A stretch of 6,475 nt of DNA from NCBI GenBank assembly GCA_023392225.1, contig JAEVZM010000108.1:1-6475 (forward strand), read 5' to 3'. This document shows, piece by piece, positions 1 through 5,210 of the stretch (position 1 is its first letter; the number at the start of each line of letters is the position of its first letter). Both the position numbers and the translations under genes were made by a program. The notes under the pieces were generated by a model. It was not told where the DNA came from and searched no databases. It saw nothing but the letters and a program-made list of their open reading frames with translations. This DNA is from Pseudomonadota bacterium (GTDB taxonomy: Bacteria > Pseudomonadota > Alphaproteobacteria > Rhizobiales > Kaistiaceae).

Positions 1-1
1 G

Positions 2-556
2 GGGGTGGGGGGCGAGGCGGTGATGACCGGGGCCGATCACCTCAACGGCACCGCCCGGATCAACGAAGCGCTGGCGATTCTCGATCCGGAGCGGCGCTTC
101 GAGAGGGTGGTCAACGTCCAGGGCGACCCGCCGACCGTGGCGCCGGAGACGATTCGCGCCGCGCTGGCGCCGCTCGCCGACCCGGACGTGGACATTGCGA
201 CCGTCGCCGCCGAGATCGTGCGCGACGAGGAGCGGGCCAATCCCGCGGTGGTCAAGGTGATCGGCACGCCGGTCGCCGAGCGCCGGCTCCGCGCCCTCTA
301 TTTCACCCGGGCGACGGCACCATGGGGCGAGGGGCCGCTCCATCACCACATCGGGCTCTACGCCTACCGGCGGGCGGCCCTCGGACGCTACGTGTCGCTG
401 CCGCCGTCGCCGCTGGAGCTGCGCGAGAAGCTCGAGCAGTTGCGAGCGCTCGAGGCCGGCATGCGAATCGACGTGGCGATCGTCGACGCCGTGCCGCTGG
501 GGGTCGATACGCCGGCGGAGCTGGAGCGGGCCCGGGTCATGCTCGCGCCGCGCTAG
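2..556 (+). CDS. kdsB: 3-deoxy-manno-octulosonate cytidylyltransferase (CMP-Kdo synthetase), 5' end missing
   Basis: KdsB activates Kdo with CTP to give CMP-Kdo, the donor used to build the inner core of lipopolysaccharide; it is cytosolic. The reading frame is open to the left edge, so the true start and the N-terminal nucleotide-binding loop (about 60 residues of a roughly 245-residue family) lie outside. Visible family blocks are VVNVQGD followed by PPT, the segment YFTRATAPW, HHIGLYAYRR, the LPPSPLE-x-REKLEQLRALE block, and the C-terminal VDTPAELERAR. The two aspartates expected to hold Mg2+ (in NVQGD and in VDTP) are present. The GTG at position 5 lies in the middle of the conserved domain and is not a real start. 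Two departures from the common family pattern are seen: GDEP is GDPP, and the S-G-T-(D/E)-R motif reads N-G-T-A-R. pheA follows 70 bp downstream on the same strand, a pairing known in Alphaproteobacteria. Confidence 0.93.
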   Translation, partial: GVGGEAVMTGADHLNGTARINEALAILDPERRFERVVNVQGDPPTVAPETIRAALAPLADPDVDIATVAAEIVRDEERANPAVVKVIGTPVAERRLRALYFTRATAPWGEGPLHHHIGLYAYRRAALGRYVSLPPSPLELREKLEQLRALEAGMRIDVAIVDAVPLGVDTPAELERARVMLAPR

Positions 557-570
557 CCACTCCCTTTCGC

Positions 571-580
571 GGGCCGGCCC
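571..580. repeat. 10-bp perfect palindrome between kdsB and pheA
   Basis: GGGCCGGCCC is a perfect palindrome 14 bp after the kdsB stop. It could form a very short hairpin or be a regulator half-site pair. There is no T-tract after it, so it is not a convincing terminator. In a GC-rich genome such palindromes arise easily by chance. Confidence 0.3.
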
Positions 581-626
581 TGCTAAAGGCACCTCGACAG
601 TTTCGCCATCACAGGCCGCACGCACC

Positions 627-1475
627 ATGCCCCGTCTCAAGAAGATCGTGTTCCAGGGCGAGCCCGGAGCGAATTCGCACCTCGCCTGCCAGGAGGTCCA
701 TCCCGACTACGAGGTGGTCCCCTGCCCAACCTTCGAGGACTGCTTCGCCGCGCTCGAGAAGGGCAAGGCCGATCTCGGCATGATTCCGATCGAGAACTCG
801 CTGGCCGGTCGCGTCGCCGACATTCACCATCTGCTGCCGACCTCGGGCCTGCACATCGTCGGCGAGCATTTCCTGCCGATCCACTTCCAGCTGATGGGGC
901 TGCCGGGGACCCGGCTCAAGGACATCAAGTCGGTCCACAGCCACATCCATGCCCTCGGCCAGTGCCGGAAGATCATCCGCGCCCATGGCTGGACGCCGAT
1001 GGTGGCCGGGGATACGGCCGGGGCCGCGCGCGAGGTGGCGGAATGGGGTGATCCGACCCGGGCGGCGCTTGCCCCGCGCATCGCCGCCGAGCTCTACGGT
1101 CTCGAGATCCTCAAGGAAGACGTTGAGGATGCCGCGCACAACACGACGCGGTTCATCATCCTCTCCAAGCAGGAGAAGCATGCCGCGGCCGGCAATGGCC
1201 AGGTGCTGACGACCTTCGTGTTCCGGGTGCGGAACGTCCCGGCGGCGCTCTACAAGGGGCTGGGCGGCTTCGCCACCAATGGCGTCAACATGACCAAGCT
1301 CGAGTCCTACCAGCTCGACGGCAAGTTCTTCGCCACCCAGTTCTATGCCGATGTCGAGGGCCATCCCGAGGACAGGCCGCTCCGCCTCGCGCTCGAGGAG
1401 CTGGCGTTCTTCTCCGCCGAGCTGCGAATCCTCGGAGTCTATCCCGCGAGCCCGTTCCGGGCCGGGCTGGAATAG
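627..1475 (+). CDS. pheA: Prephenate dehydratase, monofunctional
   Basis: PheA converts prephenate to phenylpyruvate with loss of water and CO2, the committed step to phenylalanine. The 282 residues match a monofunctional enzyme with no chorismate mutase domain. The periplasmic-binding-like catalytic part spans about residues 6-182, with ENS at 57-59, HSHIHALGQC at 104-113, DTAGAA at 129-134 and the signature TRF at 174-176. A C-terminal ACT domain (about 194-271) should bind phenylalanine for feedback control. Its second ligand motif reads ESYQ (226-229) where classical enzymes have ESRP, and its first reads PAALYK rather than GALYK; I recall such variants in other alphaproteobacterial PheA proteins. 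The ATG is chosen because homology begins at once with KKIVFQGEPGANS. No good Shine-Dalgarno sequence precedes it. It may be co-transcribed with kdsB. Confidence 0.95.
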   Translation: MPRLKKIVFQGEPGANSHLACQEVHPDYEVVPCPTFEDCFAALEKGKADLGMIPIENSLAGRVADIHHLLPTSGLHIVGEHFLPIHFQLMGLPGTRLKDIKSVHSHIHALGQCRKIIRAHGWTPMVAGDTAGAAREVAEWGDPTRAALAPRIAAELYGLEILKEDVEDAAHNTTRFIILSKQEKHAAAGNGQVLTTFVFRVRNVPAALYKGLGGFATNGVNMTKLESYQLDGKFFATQFYADVEGHPEDRPLRLALEELAFFSAELRILGVYPASPFRAGLE

Positions 1476-1525
1476 GGCCTCCGCGGAAACGCCTATTATT
1501 AAACTCAACGTTTACTCAATTCCTG

Positions 1526-1539
1526 CTCACCTTGGTGAG
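1526..1539. repeat. Inverted repeat CTCACC-TT-GGTGAG upstream of the response regulator
   Basis: Two 6-bp arms separated by TT form a near-continuous dyad in the locally AT-rich gap after pheA. Its right edge lies 5 bp before the GGAAC element of the candidate EcfG promoter. That position suits an operator, or a short hairpin at the end of the pheA message. No T-tract follows, so an intrinsic terminator is unlikely. Confidence 0.4.
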
Positions 1540-1544
1540 AGCTG

Positions 1545-1570
1545 GGAACCGCGCAGTTGTGACTCTCGTT
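1545..1570 (+). promoter_or_regulatory. Candidate EcfG (general stress response sigma factor) promoter
   Basis: GGAAC at 1545-1549 and CGTT at 1567-1570 are separated by 17 bp. This matches the alphaproteobacterial EcfG promoter consensus GGAAC-N16/17-CGTT exactly, in the intergenic gap and in the right orientation for the response regulator. Transcription would start around 1576-1580, on or just before the ATG at 1579. The message would then be leaderless or nearly so, and the GGAGG at 1573-1577 would be lost or at the extreme 5' end. Confidence 0.6.
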
Positions 1571-1587
1571 GGGGAGGCATGAGCACG

Positions 1588-2040
1588 ATGCACCCTTTTG
1601 ATATCTCTCCCGGGCCGCCCAAAGTCCTCGTCGTCGAGGACGAGGTGCTGATCCGGGAGGATGCCATCGACGTCCTCGAGCGCGAGGGCTTTGAGGCAAT
1701 TCACGCCGGCAACGTCGGTGAGGCGTTGGCGGTCCTTGAGGATCAGGACGACGTAAGCGCGGTCTTCACGGACGTGCAGATGCCGGGCGACCAGGATGGT
1801 GTCGACCTTGCGCAGCACATCGTGAGGTACCGCCCCATGATCGCGGTCCTAGTGACGTCGGGGCGGAGCTTCACCCCTCCGGACGGCTTGCCGGCGGCGA
1901 GTCGCTTCGTCCCGAAGCCCTACCTGCCGAGGAGCGTCGCGGCCGTTCTCCGCGAGATGATCGGCGAGCTCCAGTCCGGTCGACTGGCGGGAATGGACAG
2001 CCCGGGCGGTTTCCAGGGCTCGCCCTCCGCAGCCCGCTGA
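1588..2040 (+). CDS. Single-domain response regulator (CheY-like receiver)
   Basis: This is a stand-alone receiver domain of 150 residues, with no DNA-binding or enzymatic output domain. Counting from the ATG at 1588, the receiver runs from about residue 11 to 127. The acidic pocket is E17-D18 in VVEDE, the phosphoacceptor is D62 in FTDVQMPG, the switch residue is T90 or S91 in VLVTSG, and the conserved lysine is K110 in FVPKPY. The last 20 residues are a low-complexity Gly/Ser/Pro tail. Two in-frame ATGs compete: 1588 has GGAGG (1573-1577) 10 nt upstream, whereas 1579 (MSTMHPF, 153 residues) has only 1 nt of spacing but would suit a leaderless message from the overlapping EcfG-like promoter. 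No histidine kinase is adjacent. Single-domain receivers feed phosphorelays, including the alphaproteobacterial general stress response, which fits the promoter; the actual partner is unknown. Confidence 0.9.
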   Translation: MHPFDISPGPPKVLVVEDEVLIREDAIDVLEREGFEAIHAGNVGEALAVLEDQDDVSAVFTDVQMPGDQDGVDLAQHIVRYRPMIAVLVTSGRSFTPPDGLPAASRFVPKPYLPRSVAAVLREMIGELQSGRLAGMDSPGGFQGSPSAAR

Positions 2041-2055
2041 GGCTGGCCAGTCGAG

Positions 2056-2078
2056 GCTCACGGGGACTCCCCGTGAGC
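2056..2078 (+). terminator. Strong hairpin after the response regulator, possible terminator without a T-tract
   Basis: GCTCACGGGG (2056-2065) and CCCCGTGAGC (2069-2078) are perfect inverted arms of 10 bp around an ACT loop, 15 nt after the stop codon. The position and stability suit the 3' end of the message. No run of T follows, so it would act only as an mRNA end-protecting structure, a Rho-assisted terminator, or an operator dyad. Confidence 0.45.
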
Positions 2079-2097
2079 TGGCGGCGGCCACGATCCG

Positions 2098-2119
2098 CCC
2101 ATTGACGACCCATTGACGA
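2098..2119. repeat. Perfect 11-bp tandem repeat CCCATTGACGA x2
   Basis: The 11-mer occurs at 2098-2108 and again at 2109-2119 with no spacer, about 130 bp before the RTX gene. Two identical half-sites one helical turn apart are the layout bound by OmpR/PhoB-type and some other regulators. It could also be a simple replication-slippage duplication. The sequence does not match a regulator box I can name. Confidence 0.6.
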
Positions 2120-2143
2120 AACCGCGGGACGAGCGCCCTATGC

Positions 2144-2174
2144 GCCCGGCGGTGGCGCAGCGCTCCCGCCGGGC
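2144..2174. repeat. Inverted repeat, 9-bp arms, upstream of the RTX gene
   Basis: GCCCGGCGG (2144-2152) and CCGCCGGGC (2166-2174) are perfect arms around a 13-nt loop. The loop can form its own 3-bp GCG/CGC stem. The hairpin lies between the two direct-repeat pairs in the gap upstream of the RTX gene. It may shape the 5' leader of that message or be an operator; no T-tract follows. Confidence 0.45.
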
Positions 2175-2175
2175 C

Positions 2176-2196
2176 TCATCGAGAAATTCATCGAGA
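2176..2196. repeat. 9-bp direct repeat TCATCGAGA x2
   Basis: The 9-mer is at 2176-2184 and 2188-2196, spaced 12 bp start to start, about 50-70 bp before the RTX start codon. It may be a regulator binding site or part of the leader. With the upstream tandem 11-mer it makes this gap unusually repeat-rich. Confidence 0.4.
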
Positions 2197-2248
2197 CTTA
2201 GGTTGGGCGGTTCCGGCCGCGTGCCGAACGGGCGCCAGGGAGGGGTGG

Positions 2249-3082
2249 ATGGTCAAGTTCGTAGCCTACAAGGGTACCGATAATACCGACCTGTCGGAGA
2301 TCGGCCTCTTCAAGAACATCAAGAAGAACCTCGACCGGAAGGGCGAGGGCAAGAAGTTCGATGCCAGCAAGGGCGACATCGACATGCACGTCACCGGCTC
2401 GGCGATGCTGTTCGCCTTCAAGAAGCCGGTCAGCGGCGTGATGAAGACGATCGACGTCAAGGTGGGCGACGTCGACCAGTATTTCATCAAGGGCATCGAC
2501 CTCAAGATTCGCAAGATGTCGGATTTCTTCTCGGGCAACTACGAGAAGAAGCTGTTCAAGGGCGACGACAAGATCGTCGGATCGAGCCAGAAGGACAAGC
2601 TGGCCGGCTTCGACGGCAAGGACACGATCCAGGCCGGCTCCGGCGGCGACAATGTCGGCGGCGGCAAGGGCAACGACAAGCTCTCCGGCCAGGCCGGCAA
2701 CGACGTGATGGCGGGCAACGCTGGCAACGACTGGCTCGACGGCGGCGACGGCTTCAACACGCTGAGCGGCGGCGGCGGCAAGGACACCTTCCACTTCTCG
2801 AGCCAACTCTCGGCCGGCAACGTCTCCTCGATCACCGATTTCAAGTCCGGCGCGGACAAGATCGAGCTGGTCAGGTCGGTCTTCCCGGACCTTACCGGCA
2901 AGGGGACGCTCGCCGCCGACAAGTTCGTGAAGCTCGCCGACTACAGCGGGCAGGATAACGTCATCGTCTACGACAAGGCGACGGGGGCGCTGTCCTACGC
3001 GATCGACCCGAACAACCTGATCAAGTTCGCCGAGGTGACCGTCAACCTCAACCTCAAGAACACCGACATCATTCTCGCCTGA
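2249..3082 (+). CDS. Small RTX calcium-binding protein, probable type I secretion substrate
   Basis: A 277-residue protein with no Sec signal peptide, no cysteine and no membrane segment. Residues about 1-100 look like the beta-rich N-terminal domain found before the repeats in small alphaproteobacterial RTX proteins (VTGSAMLFAFKKPVSGVMKT). Residues about 104-181 hold eight full RTX nonapeptides and a partial ninth (core pattern G-x-D-x-L-x-G), best at GNDKLSGQA, GNDVMAGNA and GNDWLDGGD; the first two and the DGFN copy are degenerate. These fold into a Ca2+-binding beta-roll. Residues about 182-277 match the usual C-terminal module (ITDFKSGADKIEL, YDKATGALSY) ending in the hydrophobic tail TDIILA, as expected for an uncleaved type I secretion signal. 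The start is supported by GGAGG at 2239-2243, 5 nt away. Lysine is very frequent (34 residues), and acidic and basic residues are about equal. No ABC exporter or membrane-fusion gene lies in the window. The biological role is unknown. Confidence 0.88.
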   Translation: MVKFVAYKGTDNTDLSEIGLFKNIKKNLDRKGEGKKFDASKGDIDMHVTGSAMLFAFKKPVSGVMKTIDVKVGDVDQYFIKGIDLKIRKMSDFFSGNYEKKLFKGDDKIVGSSQKDKLAGFDGKDTIQAGSGGDNVGGGKGNDKLSGQAGNDVMAGNAGNDWLDGGDGFNTLSGGGGKDTFHFSSQLSAGNVSSITDFKSGADKIELVRSVFPDLTGKGTLAADKFVKLADYSGQDNVIVYDKATGALSYAIDPNNLIKFAEVTVNLNLKNTDIILA

Positions 3083-3100
3083 GCCGGCAGCAATCGATGG

Positions 3101-3136
3101 CGAGCCCGTCCGCGACCGCGGGCGGGCTCGTTTCGT
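3101..3136 (+). terminator. Rho-independent terminator of the RTX gene
   Basis: Arms at 3101-3113 and 3118-3130 pair over 13 bp with one G-U pair, around a 4-nt loop, followed by TTTCGT. It lies 18 nt after the RTX stop codon and 24 bp before the end of the convergent recR gene. Read from the other strand it lacks a T-tract, so it mainly serves the RTX gene and probably keeps RTX transcription out of recR. Confidence 0.85.
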
Positions 3137-3154
3137 CTGAGGAGCGGTGTCCGC

Positions 3155-3760
3155 TCAGAACGGCGTGCGGCTCCGGACGGCGGCGGACAGCGTGCCGTCG
3201 TCGAGATAGTCGAGTTCGCCGCCGACCGGCACCCCGTGGGCGAGGCGCGAAACCTTGAGCTCGAAGGCCTGGAGCCGGTCGGTGATGTAGTGGGCCGTCG
3301 TCTGGCCCTCGACCGTGGCGTTGACGGCGAGGATCACCTCGGAGACGCCACCCTCCGCGATGCGGGCAATCAGCCCGTCGATGCGGAGGTCGTCCGGGCC
3401 GATGCCGTCGAGCGGCGACAGCACCCCGCCGCGCACGTGGTAGCGGGCGTTGATCGCCCCGGCCCGCTCCAGCGCCCAGAGGTCGGCGACCTCCTCCACC
3501 ACGACGATGGTCGCAGCGTCCCGCCGCGGGTCGGAGCAGATCATGCAGGGATCCGCGGTATCGATATTGCCGCAGGTCGAGCAGGTGACGATCCGCTCGA
3601 CCGCGATTTCCATCGCCTTGGCGAGCGGGACGAGCAGCTCTTCCTTGCGGTCGAGCAGGTGCAGCGCGGCGCGGCGCGCCGAGCGCGGCCCGAGCCCGGG
3701 AAGCTTGGCGAGAAGCTGGATCAGCCGCTCGATCTCGGGGCCGGAAACGGAACGGGGCAT
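3155..3760 (-). CDS. recR: Recombination mediator protein RecR
   Basis: RecR works with RecF and RecO to load RecA on gapped, SSB-coated DNA during recombinational repair. The 201 residues are the normal family length. In order: an N-terminal helix-hairpin-helix (LPGLGPRSARRAALHLL), a C4 zinc finger (CSTCG and CMICSD), a Toprim domain (VVVEEVADLWALE, then GGVLSPLDGIGP) and the C-terminal SRLAHGVPVGGELDYLDDGTL block. The frame is open further upstream, but the Ser/Thr-rich extension is a shadow of the cupin gene. The ATG at 3758-3760 is chosen because homology starts there and because AGGA overlaps the stop codon of the preceding cupin gene, 5 nt before the ATG. Only 7 nt separate the two genes, so translation is probably coupled. 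In most bacteria recR directly follows ybaB; here it does not. Confidence 0.96.
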   Translation of the reverse strand: MPRSVSGPEIERLIQLLAKLPGLGPRSARRAALHLLDRKEELLVPLAKAMEIAVERIVTCSTCGNIDTADPCMICSDPRRDAATIVVVEEVADLWALERAGAINARYHVRGGVLSPLDGIGPDDLRIDGLIARIAEGGVSEVILAVNATVEGQTTAHYITDRLQAFELKVSRLAHGVPVGGELDYLDDGTLSAAVRSRTPF

Positions 3761-3767
3761 CCGGATC

Positions 3768-4295
3768 CTATCTGATGAACTGGTCGACGAAGTCGATGCC
3801 GAGGCCGCAGGCGGCGTAGTGCTTCCGGCACATGTCGATCTTGGTGAAGACGTCCTCGTAGCCGGTCGGCTGGCCCCACGGGTCGACATAGAGCATGAGG
3901 CCGTTGACCTGGAAGAGGGTGATCATCTCCGGAACGTCCTCGGGAACGACGAGGGTGTGGGTCTCGCCCGGCGGCTCGTAGACGTAGCCGCCCTCGGTCG
4001 CCACCCAGTCGTGCTCGAGATAGTACCAGCGGCCCTTGATGACGTAGCCGTGCACCGGATTGGTGTGGCGGTGACGGGAGAGGACCCCGGCCCGCGCCAC
4101 CTTGAGGAGGTTGACCCAGTAGCCCTGCGCAGCGTTGAGGCAGAGCGGCCGGAACCAGACGTTCGCGGCCTGGGGAACCCAGACCCGCTCATCCTCGGGC
4201 AGGACGCTGGGGATGACGAGATCGGCGCTCGCCTCCTTCGGCATCGGCAGCTGGTAGGGCATCCGGGGGTCGGCCTGGCGTGCCGGTTCTGACAT
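3768..4295 (-). CDS. Cupin protein, 2,4'-dihydroxyacetophenone dioxygenase family
   Basis: A single-domain cupin of 175 residues resembling the family of 2,4'-dihydroxyacetophenone dioxygenase, a non-haem iron enzyme that cleaves the C-C bond between the carbonyl and alcohol carbons of an aryl ketone side chain. Visible cupin motifs are H75-x-H77 in SRHRHTNPVHGYVIKG, E94 in YYLEHDW, and H113 in PPGETHTLVVP; together they make a plausible His/Glu metal site. The N-terminal ADLVIPSVLPEDERVWVP and the C-terminal GYEDVFTKIDMCRKHY blocks also look family-typical. The ATG has a strong GGAGG about 12 nt upstream, in the 18-nt gap after the dehydrogenase stop codon, so the two genes form an operon. 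Most members of this family are uncharacterised, and the true substrate here is unknown. It could be another oxygenase or a non-catalytic sensor of the ChrR-like cupin group. Confidence 0.82.
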   Translation of the reverse strand: MSEPARQADPRMPYQLPMPKEASADLVIPSVLPEDERVWVPQAANVWFRPLCLNAAQGYWVNLLKVARAGVLSRHRHTNPVHGYVIKGRWYYLEHDWVATEGGYVYEPPGETHTLVVPEDVPEMITLFQVNGLMLYVDPWGQPTGYEDVFTKIDMCRKHYAACGLGIDFVDQFIR

Positions 4296-4313
4296 GGCTT
4301 CTGTTCTCCTCCC

Positions 4314-5012
4314 TCACATCGACGAATAGCCGCCGTCGACCGGCAGCACCGTGCCGGTGACGAACCGCGCGGCGTCGCTCGCAAGGAACAGCGCGGGGCC
4401 GGCGAGGTCCGCCGGCTCGCCCCAGCGGCCCATCGGGGTGCGCTCGAGGATCGCGCGGCTCCGCTCGGCGTCGCCCTGGATCGCGGCGGTGAGCGGCGTC
4501 GCGATCCATCCCGGCGCGATGGCGTTGACGCGAATGTCGTCCTTCGCCCAGGCGACCGCCAGCGACTTGGTGAGCGTCACGATGCCGCCCTTGGAGGCCG
4601 AGTAGGCCGGGACCAGCGGCCCGCCGAAGAAGGACAGCATCGAGGCGATGTTGACGATCGCCCCTCCCGCGGCGGCGAGCGCCGGCCGGCAGGCGGTAGA
4701 GAGCCGCATGGTGCCGGTGAGGTTGATGTCGATCACCTCTTCGAACACCGGCAGCTCGTATTCCGCGTGCCGGCGGATGATGCCGGCGGCGTTGACGAGG
4801 GCATCGAGCCGGTCGAGCGTCGTGCCGAAGGCGGCGACGGCCGCGCCATCGGACACGTCCAGCGAGACGTAGCGGAATCCCGGCGCGGTCCAGCCCTCGG
4901 CGGCGCGGTCGACGCCGGTCACCGCATAGCCCGCGGCGAGGACGCCTTCGGCCAGGCCGCGGCCGATGCCGCCGGCCGCGCCGGAGATGACGGCGGTGCG
5001 CTGGTCAGCCAT
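4314..5012 (-). CDS. Short-chain dehydrogenase/reductase, classical SDR
   Basis: A 232-residue classical SDR oxidoreductase with a Rossmann fold. The cofactor loop is S-G-A-A-G-G-I-G (residues 10-17), NAAG is at 74-77, the structural Asn is N97, the catalytic serine is S124 or S127 in NIASMLS, and the Y137-x-x-x-K141 pair is in YSASK. An aspartate at the end of beta-2 (D35 in VTGVDR) suggests NAD(H) rather than NADP(H). The C-terminal PVDGGYSSM is typical. The sequence is of the sugar/polyol or hydroxyacid dehydrogenase kind, but the substrate cannot be read from it. GGAGGTGA precedes the ATG at good spacing. It heads a minus-strand run with the cupin gene and recR, and is divergent from the PPC gene across 195 bp. 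An alcohol-to-ketone step followed by cupin dioxygenase cleavage is a plausible joint role, but this is inference. Confidence 0.92.
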   Translation of the reverse strand: MADQRTAVISGAAGGIGRGLAEGVLAAGYAVTGVDRAAEGWTAPGFRYVSLDVSDGAAVAAFGTTLDRLDALVNAAGIIRRHAEYELPVFEEVIDINLTGTMRLSTACRPALAAAGGAIVNIASMLSFFGGPLVPAYSASKGGIVTLTKSLAVAWAKDDIRVNAIAPGWIATPLTAAIQGDAERSRAILERTPMGRWGEPADLAGPALFLASDAARFVTGTVLPVDGGYSSM

Positions 5013-5143
5013 GCCGGCTCACCTCCGAAAGGCTCTTCGTCTGGACTGTGGACACGTTGGACTCACGGCGTTTCAGGAGCCGGATTCAGTGGCATCTTTC
5101 CCGCCGCGAACGCAAGGTCGCGCCGCGGCATCGTGTCCCGGTC

Positions 5144-5168
5144 GGAACGCTCGCGGTGCGCGATCGTT
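5144..5168 (+). promoter_or_regulatory. Candidate EcfG (general stress response sigma factor) promoter
   Basis: GGAAC at 5144-5148 and CGTT at 5165-5168 are separated by 16 bp, a full match to the EcfG consensus. It lies in the divergent intergenic region in the orientation of the PPC-domain gene. A start of transcription near 5175 would leave a leader of about 30 nt containing the AAGGAG ribosome site, an ordinary and convincing layout. Confidence 0.72.
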
Positions 5169-5195
5169 CAGGATTCGACCCCTAGACTGAGACCC

Positions 5196-5210
5196 AAGGA
5201 GAAATTCGTG
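5196..5210 (+). promoter_or_regulatory. Ribosome binding site fixing a GTG start
   Basis: AAGGAG at 5196-5201 stands 6 nt before the GTG at 5208. The frame stays open for hundreds of bases upstream, across the divergent dehydrogenase gene, so this site decides the start of the PPC-domain gene. Confidence 0.85.

Noticed and set aside
581..589. TGCTAAAGG as a possible extended -10 element for pheA
   Set aside because: No acceptable -35 element lies at 16-18 bp upstream, and co-transcription with kdsB is just as likely.
609..1508. Long minus-strand open frame of 299 codons opposite pheA
   Set aside because: It is a shadow of pheA in a GC-rich genome: no recognisable domain, no ribosome site, and its strand opposes a confidently identified gene.
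1495..1520. AT-rich stretch after pheA read as a minus-strand promoter
   Set aside because: The best TTGAGT and TAATAA-like boxes are only 12 bp apart, and no gene lies downstream on that strand.
2106..2201. Open frame between the response regulator and RTX genes ending in LPPGLIEKFIET, which looks protein-like
   Set aside because: No ATG, GTG or TTG start lies in the frame after the upstream stop at 2103, no ribosome site is present, and its protein-like end is largely made by the TCATCGAGA repeat.
3450..4292. Long plus-strand open frame opposite recR and the cupin gene
   Set aside because: It spans two clearly identified minus-strand genes and their junction, and its Arg/Val/Asp-rich translation shows no domain.
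5042..5062. Three copies of TGGAC in the dehydrogenase upstream region
   Set aside because: The copies are only 5 bp long with unequal spacing of 7 and 9 bp, which is too weak to call an operator.
4767..5207. Upstream extension of the PPC-domain frame
   Set aside because: It overlaps the divergent dehydrogenase gene and the EcfG-like promoter. The GTG at 5208 has a near-perfect ribosome site, and homology starts only there.
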